Shown in pieces: positions 1-12,100 of a stretch of DNA of 64,000 nt; position 1 is the stretch's first letter, and every line of letters starts with the position of its first letter. Under the pieces are notes generated by a model. The model had not been told where the DNA came from. It saw nothing but the letters and a program-made list of their open reading frames with translations, and ran no database searches. The DNA lies in assembly GCF_964204645.1 (NCBI RefSeq), contig NC_134028.1:9713001-9777000 (forward strand), written 5' to 3'. Both the position numbers and the translations under genes were made by a program. The stretch comes from Tubulanus polymorphus (lineage: Eukaryota > Nemertea > Palaeonemertea > Tubulaniformes > Tubulanidae).

Positions 1-173
1 CTGAAAAATCTAAGGGTGTAAAACGCATTTGCCGTTTTGTACATCCAACTATGTAATAATTGATTACAATTATAATAATTGTTTCTGAAATTGTCGTCTT
101 GTGTAGGCTATTCCTTGTATCATCTTCTGTGCCAGTATATATGGCAAATGAATATCTATATCTATTCATTAAG

Positions 174-3100
174 GTTGTTGAAAATGCCACCGCAGCTGGA
201 GATGATGATGATGATGATGATTTGCTGGATCAAGTTGACCAGTTCCCGATGGATTCTGGTCCGTTCATAAGACCGCCTAGTCGTTTAGATGGTAGCGGTG
301 ACTGGCGCCCGCCTAGTCGTCATGACAACGATGCGCTGATGTATGGTCGTCCGCCTAGTCGTCACGACAATGACGGCATATTATACGGCGGCCGGCCGCC
401 GAGTAGCGAGTTCGTATATCATCGACCGGGTTCGTGCGGCCCTATGAGTGGACGCATACCAACACCATCGGGCGAGTTGCACCATACGCCGTCACCTAGT
501 TTCTACCAGAAGAGAAATAGCCTGCAGATGGCGCAGATGTACGGCGGCGAGGACCGACGATACAGTCCTCACAGTAATACGAGCACGCCAGATTTCTATT
601 ACCGCGATTTACCGCATTACAGTCGACCTCATAGTTACCCGTACTCGAGTCCGAGAACGAGTCCCGCGTGTTTCACCGGTGGAAGGATCACCCCTCGATC
701 CGGCGTTTACGATTATCACGGCTACGCGAATCACGGTAATAATTTTTTCCGACCGATCCGATCTCGCGGGAATTCGCCGGTGACTCGGATGACTCCGTCG
801 CCTAGTCCGATTATGCACGAATACTCACAGTCGCCATCTTGTGTTCAGGGGGTCGAACTTACCGTTACTAATTTGGATTACAATATTAGTCCGCGTGAAT
901 GGAGAAAGATTCTGTATTCTACATTTGTTCAATCAGTTCAGGTAAATTTTACTTATTTATCTATCTTTTTATGCATTATGCAGGCCTATATCCCGAAGGC
1001 AGGCTATGTGTGTGCTTAAAAATCAAAGATCAGTTGAGCTCACATTACTGGTCGCTTAGTAAAATGTTGCAACAGTGATTTCACTGTATTTCGTAGTAAT
1101 TTTAAGATTTGAAGTGAAAGAGAACTAGGCTTGCTTACTCGGCCTTAATGGTCCTTAGTGTTTCCCTCCTAACCTCTCTCCTTTCAATTCTTATTTCCCT
1201 CACTGTTTCCACCTCTCTCCCTTTTTGTCTCGTGCCTTCTTTTCTTTTTAAATTGACATGCTGTTTTCGTTCATTTCTCTCCACTTCTGTCTGCCCTTAC
1301 TTTCCTCCCTTTACTTGTCCCCTCCGCTCCCTGTCTCTCTCCCGTTCTCTTCTTTCTCAAGTAAAATCATTGAGAATGTTTCCATATGTTTTTTCTCTAG
1401 GTATTGAATGTATATATACAAACGCAGAATGACGGTTCTAATATCGGGATCGTCTGTGTACCCAATATCGATGAAGCGAGATTGGCGATCGCTCAATTTC
1501 ACCGCAAAAAGATCGGTTATAAACGAATTCACGTTACATTGGTTCGAACTAACAATACAGCTACGCAGGCCAGTCTGAGGTACGTTTCATTATGACATTC
1601 ACATACACGTGATTACCCGGTGCCACACTTCTCAAAATTATTGCAAAATGAAAATTAACTTGTTTAAGGTCAAGAGTTAATTCTCGGACCTTTTTAGCCC
1701 ACTCGGGACTTTCGTCTGTTTGTCCCTCCGTAGACAGAAATCAGTTAGGCCCATTTTCGAAAGTTTTGAAGACACTTTACTTCATGTATATACCCTAGGC
1801 ACATCTGCTGCCCAAAACACTGACCCAATCAGATTCAAGATGGCTCACTGGTGGCTGTTGTTGTTCACCAAAATCAGCTATTTTTAAACAGTCTTGAATA
1901 TTTAAGGGATATTTTGAACACATTGAGTTTCATATGCAGCAAAAATTGAGTGGATGACCATTCTATACCTGTTTGTGCCCAAAAGACTGTTTTTGGCATG
2001 TATTCCGAGACCTGTAGCTTATTAATGGTTAGTCATTTTCCATTGAAATTTGTAATGGGTAGGCCTATACTTTGGGAAAAGAAGATATTAGATGGGTTTT
2101 TCGATCATTACACTTAAGCACAATTTTTAGCTGTCGCAGTTTTATCGGTCCTCTCGCATAGATGTATGTGAAAATGGGAACCTATCAACTTGTTTTATTT
2201 CTGTTTTGATTGAATGACCTTGACACACCCACCACATATTGTGGTAGGTGTTTAAGTCGCTTCTGTGTTCATTTGGGGGCAATTAAAATGAGATGAGAAT
2301 CAGATTGTCATGCATTTCACCAAGAAGGTATGGTATTCCTGGGCCCCTAGTTTTCTTGAAAAATTCCCTACTGGTACTCCAAGTATCTTAATTTAATGAG
2401 AACCCTTAGACTCGATGAAAAAGAGTCCAAATGACTTTGAAATCTGTGTTAAGATTCTGATCAAATCAATGCATTGTTTTAGTTCACAATTTAGAATGCA
2501 CGCTCTGAGCCTCAATAGTTTTACGATGTGAAACTTGGCCCTGATAAGTTATTCGATGAATGTATTTTAGGTCTGAATCTATTGCTATTCTGAAGGATGT
2601 AACTGGACAAACTCTTCCTCTATTCAAATTTATAGAACTTTTTGAAAAAAGGTAAAATCAAAACAAAAATTGGATAACTACAGTCAAATTCAGTTAAGTC
2701 ATTATCAAGTCTTTATTGTTCAAGTCTTCTATCTTTTAGTCCTAGTTTGCATTTCTAATTCAATTTACTATTTGGAAATGATGATTTACGTAATTGAGTT
2801 GTCAACTTAAATGACTTAAGCAAGTTTGACTGTATTTCAGTTGAAGCGAAAAGAATATGTCTTTTAACGTGTTCTCAAATTTTTAGATTCCATAAAACTG
2901 TGAGCGTGTCAGAACTGTATAAAATGCGAGATGTTTTAGAAATCACGGATTCAGAAGGGTCTGGGCGAAATATTAGTCTTGTACATAGGAATACTACTGA
3001 CAGCCCGAATCTACAAGATCCAATCGATAAAGAGGTAAATCCATTTCCAGAATTTTATTGCATTAGTTAGGCAGACTATAATTGAATGCATTCAGAAACC

Positions 3101-6100
3101 AGCTCCACAGCATTGATTTGGTTCAAAGAGTTGAAATAAATTCATTTTCTTTGTTTTTAAACTTAATCAAATATTAACCTGTGGGGAACTGTATCCTGGT
3201 TTGAGAAAGCCGATTCCATGATATGGTTGATGGAAATCTGGATTTCCTTTAGTGCTTTGTAACGGCTTTGTATCCCGTTTCCGGATTATGTTGTTCTCGA
3301 ATGAAATAGAATGTATTCTGGTCTTAAATGAATACACCAGAAGCCTACTCCAAAATTGCTAAAGCTCAATTAAAAACCTGCCTTATAGTCCGTAATCGTT
3401 GTGGTGATTTTCAGGTTGAAGAGATATTCGAATCGCCAGTTTGTAAAACTCATTGTTGTGAAGGTACTGATTTCTATATGGAGGCGTTAAACTCTGAGAG
3501 TTTACCCAACGTACAATTACAACTGCGCAGTTTCGCTCCGCAGTTGCATACGCTGTTACAGGCTCACAATGGGTATATGCCAATGATGAGGTGAGTAAGG
3601 TTTCAAATGACTTCCAGAGCTAAATGACGGTGAAGATTATCACAATTTGAATGCATTCATTCTTGCTGTTGCTGTTTATCGCTTCCAGCCTATTACTATG
3701 TTGCCTTACCATCAACCGGTCATCCCACATTTCGATGATTAAACAAAGTTGCTTTAAAGTGCTAAGGAGTCATACCCGATTGCTACTGGTTGGAGAGAGA
3801 GGCAATGAGAAATAGTGACTGGTAAACAGCTGGAATTGAACCCATGACCTCCAAATGCCCTAACCATTCGCCCCCCCCCCCCACTTTACTTTGACCCTTG
3901 CGACTAGTCTCGGAATCTGTTCTATTTATTTGAACTTTTTTTTAGTTTTCCTGCTTGCTATGCAGCTGAGTTTGGACCAGTTCATCCCGTTAGTGAGGGA
4001 GGAGTACCGTTAGAACACCTGATCAGCGCCGTTCCGGGCGTTCAGTTATCTATCTCGAAAAGTGGCGTCAAGAAAGTACATTGGGCCGAAAATAAACCGC
4101 CTTCGCCCTCAGGTATCACCAGTGATTTCTGCTTTACAAAATCTAATTGCCATGCAACTAGTTTCGGCCAATATCGGTACGAATATTGATTTCAGATTTC
4201 ATGCATGCACCCAGTCAGAGTCCTGCTTTGAGTCAGCAGTTGTATCAATTGAGTAAAGAGATTGTGGATTTATTGAAGAGTTGTCCTCAATGTCGGATGC
4301 CATTTTGTAAGTTTATCCCGGCCTATCATCATCATTTTGGTCGTCAGTGTCGAGTGGCTGACTATGGCTATACGAAACTAGCTGAACTATTTGAAGCTTT
4401 ACCGCATGTCTTACAGGTAAGCGACATGTCTTCTAAGATATAAGAAAAATGTGTTATTTAAAAATTGATGTATGTTTAATTAGCTGTGTTGTCCTTCATG
4501 ATGTTTGCTAAACAATAAATGAACAATAAGCCAATAAATGTACTGTAATTTGAATCAATTGCGACTGAACAAATCCATCCCGTTCATGAGAAATCAGGGT
4601 GGAACACCACCTATTTGAGGAAACAATATGGATGAACCGTCAATTATATCCGGATCAGAACCAAATCGATAATTTGTTGTAATTTGTTATCGTTGCAAGG
4701 TGATGGGAACTGGCAACAGACGTATTTTGACGTTAACTCATCGAGCTCAAGTGAAACGATTCACGTCTGATTTGTTGCGTCTGCTGAAGGCGCAAACAAC
4801 GAAACAGTTGAAAGCTATAGAAATACCCGGAGGTTACTTCCGTACTTTTAACAAGATGTTTGACATGACGGAATATGGTGTCTGTTATCTAGAAGATATT
4901 CTAGCTGAAATTCCTGAAAGTACCATCACCGTAAGTACCGTATATTCTGCGAGGACAAACTGACATCTTTGCTTCCATGGTCACTGTTCCCGTGCGGTAG
5001 TTAGTAAACTATTTTACAGGATTAACTAATGGGCTTTCGTCATTAATTCATTATTTCATTTACACTGTTCCATCGTACGGAAGAATGATCAGGAACCATA
5101 AATTTGGCTTCCATTGACTAGTGACTGAATACTACAACCCATTTTTAAATAGATTTAATTTCAAAGAACAGTTTTAACAATATAACAAGGGAAGTGGCAA
5201 GGTATATTTGAAAAACCCACAATAGTGATGAAATGATAGCTAGGAATTCTGTTTTACTGATGTTTTGGGAGGATTTCTTCTTCCCGTCTTAAGAGTTTAT
5301 TCAAACACAATTAGTAGCAAAAAGTTAACTATAGTGGCCGATAGTGACAGAACCTGGACTATGATATATACCATAACTGTCAGCAAATTGTTTCCTGTAT
5401 CAGCACTATGATATGGTGATTAACACATTGGGTACTCGCCGTTTTCCAAAATTCATCCTGTCCAGCTTCATCATTTTTCCTGAGTATATTTCTTTTTTTT
5501 TTAATCAATAGAAATTCTGTTGTCAAGATTCAAAGTCAAAAAAGTGAAAATAGGTATTTTTTATCCAAATACAATGTTATAGAAAAATATTCTATTATGC
5601 AAATTCTGTTCAGAGGTTGTTCTACCAAATTCATAAAGGAATTGTATATTCAGTAAATTTGCGCAAATTTTATGACCAAAGCTATGGAGAAAAGGGAGAA
5701 TTAAGCAGAATTCGAAAACTGTAGTTTGAACATTTAATGTTGTTCTTACGTGTTATATGATTGATGATAATGCTTGCACTTAGCGAGGTTGTGTTTGCTT
5801 CTAGAGGGCCTTCACTAAAATGTATCGTCCTCCTTCCTCGATGTAGGTTTTTGGTACCGGAGAAGAAATGCTAATACGACTACCGACTCGAGATCAAACT
5901 CCTGAAGAAGCAGAAAAAACGAAAATATTCTGTCAGGAATGCGTAGATTTATTGCGTCATAGTCCGCAATGTCGAATGCCGTTTAATAAGTTCATACCGT
6001 CGTATCATCATCATTTTGGGCGTCAGTGTAAGGTGTCAGAGTATGGATATACTAAACTACTGGATCTTTTCGAAAACATTCCCGATGTAATACAGGTAGG

Positions 6101-9100
6101 GCTCTTGTTTGATCTCTGTTTGAACATGAGAAACCAAAATGGAAATTGTTTTTCGCGTATTGTTTTAGTTGCTGCAAAAATGTTTTTAGTTGCCTCTGAA
6201 CCATTGAAATCTGTAAAGGGCATTTGTAATCTGAAGATCAATTTAGCACAAGTGCTACTTATTTCACTCGAAATCAAACACTCTGCAGTTCAGTTTCGAA
6301 CATTAATGGAAGAGTTCCAATGAGCCATCGATTGTGTTTCTTTTTCAATTGAGTGAGGAATATCACAATCCTCATTCTCAGGGAATCCAAAGCAACTAAC
6401 TTGTCTGAGGGCGATTATGTGAATTAGATATGGGATAAATGACTATGCATTGTATGTTCAGTGACTTATAAGTTGTATGTTTATCTATATTGTAGATTGT
6501 AGATGATGGAGATGAAAAGGTGTTATGTTTAACGGAACCTGAACTGATTAAAGTTCTCGCTGATCAGGTGATGTCGTTATTAAACTCATTCCCGATGAAA
6601 TCTCTTCCGGCCCGTGAGTTCCTTACAGCGTTTATGCGTTTCCACGGGCACAGTTTACAGTTGCAGGATTTCAGTGTTCACAACGTACTAGCTCTAATGA
6701 AAAAGATCAGCCACATTGTAAAGGTGAGGTTTGAACTTAGCGGCTTTCCAGTGTTCATCTCTCTGATGCATCACGCTGGTTTCCAGATTTTTATTGCAAC
6801 CATCTTCGCCCAATATACCGTATTTTCCGGCCAATAAGCCGATTTTCTAGCCTCAGATTTTTACCCAAAATATGGTGATCGGCTTATTGGGCGGATACGA
6901 TCTGACATAAAAAATCACTTCCCGATCTATGCCACTCTAATGCTCTCAATGATCGTCAAAATCAAGAAAAGTGGTCGATATTTATTTGAGGTCATTATTT
7001 ACTACCAATTATAATCTATTTTGAACTATTTTATTTTTACTTTGATTGTTCCATCACCGCACAGCGGCAATGGTATACATTTATATAACGGGCGAGTTCA
7101 TCGTACTACCACGTGTCAGTTCATACATTAGTATATATGCAAATCAGCAGTGAGCCGCGTACTGCGTGTATGGCTGTGTGTATAGTAATCAGCTGAGTGA
7201 GTCTATATATAGCACAGTCACTCGGCGATGATAGTATACACAGCACTCTCGCACATCGGCGGGCGCTACTGTCAGCCTCTTAAATCGTCAATTAAGACGA
7301 ACTAATTGACAAATCAGTGAATTAAAATCTCTGATGAAGGGCCTCGGCTTATTGGGTGAAGCTTTATGAAATCCATGTATTTTAGGCTAAAAAACTGCCC
7401 TCGGCTTATTGGCCGGAAAATACGGTAATAAATAGATTATGCATTTATTTTAGGTTGAAGATAACAATGGTCAGACAGTAATAAGTTTACTGGATAGAAG
7501 TAATGTACAAAATTTGGTACATAAATTACTGATTATATTGTTAGATGATCCGACTGGTAGTATTACAATATCTGCGCTGAAATACCAGTTCTTTAAACTG
7601 TACTCTGAACCGTGTGATATAGATCTTGTACGCCGGGAAATGACTACTGTTGTCAATGTAAGTATAGTATTACTGAATGAATACTATGAAGTTAGTAAGA
7701 TGGGGGATCATTACTGTATTCACTGAGTATTGCTGGCAGGGGCGGTTCCAAAAGGGGCCAACGGCACTATTTTTGCTAAGATTTTCACAACCTGGCATAA
7801 GAAAGTAACACGTCACGTATAGTGACATATAGTTGGCATATAGTTGGCGTTCATTTTGTTGTAGAATCGCTCTATATGCTCACTAGAAAAGGATCCATTT
7901 TTTTTCAAAAAACATTTCAAAATTCTCACTGAAAATTATCTGATCTGCCCCTGGTGGGTGAGTGAATAGAAGAGAGATGCCCTGTATTGAGACGATTCCT
8001 GATTAGAGAGATACTTATATATTTGAAAGAGTGCTCGATCACTCTGAAAATATCAAAAATGTGCATGAACTCGGATTCATTTCTAGTTGGTTTTCAATCA
8101 AGTTAGTACTTTTAAGATCTACTGCCCAAAACGAAATGGCGGGGAGTCTGTTCTGTTTTGTAAAATTGAGGATATTTTCCAGGTTAATGGAGATGATGAA
8201 TCCGGAACTATCAAACTGAACTGCCTGTTAGAATTCTCGCGTGATTTACGGTCATTGTTGAGACAGCATAACGGTAAAATGCCGCTGCAACATTTTGAAA
8301 ATGCATATGCCAATCATTTCGGAGTGGACCTGAAACCGGATGCGTACGGGTTGCCGTCGGTTACCGCCTTATTAATGGCTGTTCCATTAGCTGCTAGCAT
8401 TAAAGGTCGAGGTTTCAAAAGAATGATTCATCTTTGTCCTGATTTTCTCGGTAAACGGAGACTTCAATTCTTAAGCCTATCTGTGCACATTGAGTAATGA
8501 ACCTGAAATATGAAACAGATTTGCATTTGTGTTTAAATGATTCAGTTTGCATGCTAAATCGCGCGGAGCCAAATGAGAAACAAACCTACAGCACCAATGG
8601 CGATTAGAAAAGTAGCAATTATACACATTATATCAAAATGACGGTTGATTTTATCGGTCATGTGATCTGTGCAGTGTTACTCATGGTTATTGAATCGCTA
8701 CTCCACCCATTGCACACAACAATCGTAAGGAATTTTTCGGGTTTCACTGAACCGACAGGTTCAGGTATCAAAAACTGTGTTTTGTGTTTCGAAGCATGCA
8801 TACCGTCACAAAACAAGCAAGAAAAGTATTTCATCTTTCGGGTTCATGTATCGCTGGTTGTTCTAGGCTTTGCTGTGACACTATCGACTGTAAACATTGT
8901 TGTGCAAAATGTTCTGAATTTGAATTGTAGATAAATTAAGCCACCAGATGGCGTATAGTCCACCGGTTGAGGACGACAGTGGTTCGAGGCGTGATAGTAA
9001 CGACACTCCTTCTAAAGATTCTGGTATAAATATCAACCCGGGTAAGTTATTCATATTTACCTAAAGGCGTTGCAACTGTGTAGCATGTTTATGTTTATGT

Positions 9101-12100
9101 TTATGTGCTTTAAGTGTTGCATGGTTTAATGTCGTATTACATTTTTTCGATGAATACTTTGTTTATGCTCATTTTGGCACAGCGGGCTAATGCGTTCCCT
9201 TTTCAACTGCCTGTTACCTCATCTGTAGATGGAGTCAAGTTTTACTGGGGAATTTTTCGACACCTTTGATGGGTTGCTGTGATATAGAACACGTGCCCCA
9301 GATTTATATGTACATGTACCTCAAATTATATACACTTTCCTCAGGCTTAATCGAAAAAATATTTTGAAATCAATTCTTTTAGATAAATCTTGTTACTTAG
9401 AATCTCAAGTACCTCATGAAGCATAATACAATATATTTATACCAGTACTTCTATGTGCATTATCTATCTTGTTAGTACTATCTATTGGGCATCATGACAG
9501 AATAATGCAACAATATTATTGGTTCACTGTTATACAAACCTCATAATTTATAGGATACCAAGGTAGGTAGCACAGTGAGCACTATTTCAAACCTTTCTGC
9601 AAAAATGAAAACAGCCTTGGAAAATCCGAGGTCTAATGTATTTGGTTAATACATTCATCTACCCCTAAGCATAACTGTGCCCCTAGAATTAGGTCAATCT
9701 GAATAACATGGCCGACTGGCAGCAATTTTTCTAAGCAAAAATTGTCACTTTTCATTTATTTCTACATTTTCATGGGGTATTTTGAAAAACTTTTAATCAG
9801 TTATTTAAAAGTTTGGTAGTTATGTGTATTCATTACATTTCACATATTGCATTTGCCAAGGGCAACTTTCTTCAGCAGTTTCCCTTGGAAATCACCTTTA
9901 TCAACCAGTCACGGCTAAAATGTTGACTGTAGCATGACGATATGTGTTCATTTGCATTTGGGAAAATTGAAAAATCACCCGTGAAATACTTGGGAAAACA
10001 TTGTGAATTTTGAATTCATATAACTGTGGGAACCATGCCATGTTAAACCTTTGTCAATCTTAATCAAATGGCATCGTCACACATTCCTTGTGTGTAGATG
10101 AAGAAAGGTATTTGGTACAGTTGCATCCGCTTGATTCAGGTCATTTGGGACCAATAAAATTCATCTGATTTACCGGAAATCTGGATTGAAATTTATGTTG
10201 TATATCAATGAACAAATGGACTGCAAATATTGTCCGGATTAAGCTGATCCGGCTTAAGCGGGTTTGACTGTAGTATCAATAGACTATAACGAACTTTGTA
10301 TTTAAGATGAGGACGATTGTTTCATGTTTACATTTCCCAAGGAGATTGTGGTTATTGAAATTTCCTGATCGTCAAGCATTTCGTATTTTTCCTGTTCCCA
10401 AGCAGGCATGGTCCCTAGGCCGTATGGCCTGATACTGATTTGTAAATATGTACTGATACTAAGACAGCTTTTATGCATATGGTTACTATGGTTTCAGAAG
10501 AGGAAGATGAAGAATTGATGCAGATTGCGTTCAAGCCTCCGTCTCCTATCGATTTGTTGCAGGGGCGAATTCCGTCTGCCATACCATGTCCAGGCATTAA
10601 CCCTAAAGTTCCAACTCCAGTTGATCTTATTAGATTCACTCATTCACCTCTACCTATTATAGGTAGGTGTCACAAACGGCCCCTAGTCTTTGGTACTAAC
10701 AATAACTTCTGGGTTATGATTTCATTTCAAGGAATTTCTTGGTGATTTAGGCACTAACCACAATCATACACTTTATCCTGCCACCTATTGAATGGTTTAG
10801 GTACTAACAGATACTACTTGCAGTCCAACCCACCTCTCGTATATCTGGCCCCTATTACATTTCCTATAATATTGTAGCGTCCTGACACCACAAGTGTGCC
10901 AGAATTCGCCGAGATTGTTACTTTAAAACATAAACTACCTAACAAATAGACCAGAAACACTTAATAAATCACTGCACAAGATTGCATTTAGTTTCTGCGT
11001 GGGTTTCTTCCAGGCTGCAACTGTACGGCTTGCTTTTATTTTTTGTCTCTTTGTTGTTTGTTGTATATATTAATTGTTTGTTATATACTAATTGCTTGCT
11101 GTGGTTTCGGTTTTTTCTACTTAAAGGTCATTAGCACATTGATTTTTCAAATTCCTATTTCACAGTTTATATTAATACAATTTAAACATTACTTGTCACA
11201 AGTGAAGAACACGTTGTGTTTCACTGTATAGTTCAGTGAAGTGACTCGAATGACCCATTTGATGCACGTCTGCTGCTGAAATTATCTGCTAATTACACGT
11301 TAAGGCACATTCTATTCAGTTCACTGCTATGCCGGTGTTTTTAACCCCTTTAAGGTTTCAATGGTTTCCGGATTCCATTTTCCCAGGGTTTCAATTAATA
11401 GCACAAAATTCACAATTTTCACTTGGATAAATTTCGCCTTACCTGGCGCTGCCATGGTTGTTTTGAATGAAGGCTCTAAAGCCGGGCGTAGGTCGGCCTT
11501 GCGTCGGCTTGCGACTCACTCCGACTGCAATCGCGTCGCAACGACCAACCGACCTACGCTACCTTGCGACCACCAGCGACGGGTTGCGACTGCCAGAGAC
11601 GCCAGTCGCAATGAGTCGCACATGTTCTACTTTCTGCGACGAAACGCGACTGTCGCAACCGACCTACACGCTCTTGCGACTGGGAGCAACTAGTTGCACA
11701 CAGTCGCTGACAATCGCGTCGCAACTGACTTACGCCCCCTCTTGCGATGCGACGATCGCGTCGCGTCGCAAGGTCAACCTAGGCCCGGCTTAAGGCTAAC
11801 GAAACAACAGCTGGAGCGTATGATTATGTCCGAAAAACTTAGTGATTGGTGTTGACTTGAGCTTGAATATATGTCCATAACCCTTGGAGAATGAATGGGC
11901 GTATTGGACTGAAAGATACGTCCAAATCCTTTCATCAAAGCAGAATGAAAGTATTTTAGTTACTTCAGTCCGTCAATAGAGTACCCGGTAGTGTTAATTT
12001 GCCAATGGCGTTTAATTCTACGTGTATCATTTATACTTGATAATCAGTTCGTATTTTATTGTCAATATTATTATAGAGGCAATTACAATGATGAGTGAAG

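Larger units (their letters stand above)
2571..8450 (+). other. Array of eight LOTUS (OST-HTH) domains of MARF1
   Basis: LOTUS domains are winged-helix RNA/protein binding modules. Eight can be placed: 1 at 2571-2950 ([19 protein letters not shown]), 2 at 3475-4070, 3 at 4220-4416, 4 at 4724-4930, 5 at 5895-6095, 6 at 6520-6723, 7 at 7490-7657 and 8 at 8219-8430. Numbers 3 and 5 are the most alike and share [18 protein letters not shown] and YGYTKL. Domains 3 to 7 each sit on one exon with phase-0 borders, while 1 and 2 are split by phase-2 introns. Domains 6 and 7 are the most divergent. Eight equals the number in vertebrate MARF1, so the array size is ancient. Confidence 0.85.

Noticed and set aside
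1148-1400. CT-rich stretch as a gene or promoter
   Set aside because: It is the extended pyrimidine-rich part of the MARF1 intron 942-1400 before the acceptor at 1400.
6096-6323. Extension of MARF1 exon 5847-6095 past its donor
   Set aside because: The CAG-GTAGGG donor at 6095 and phase match to 6496 give the next LOTUS domain; the extension is intronic.
11361-11793. Two overlapping open frames of about 110 codons
   Set aside because: They are produced by the GCGAC-word MITE at 11477-11793; codons merely read the repeat word in different frames.
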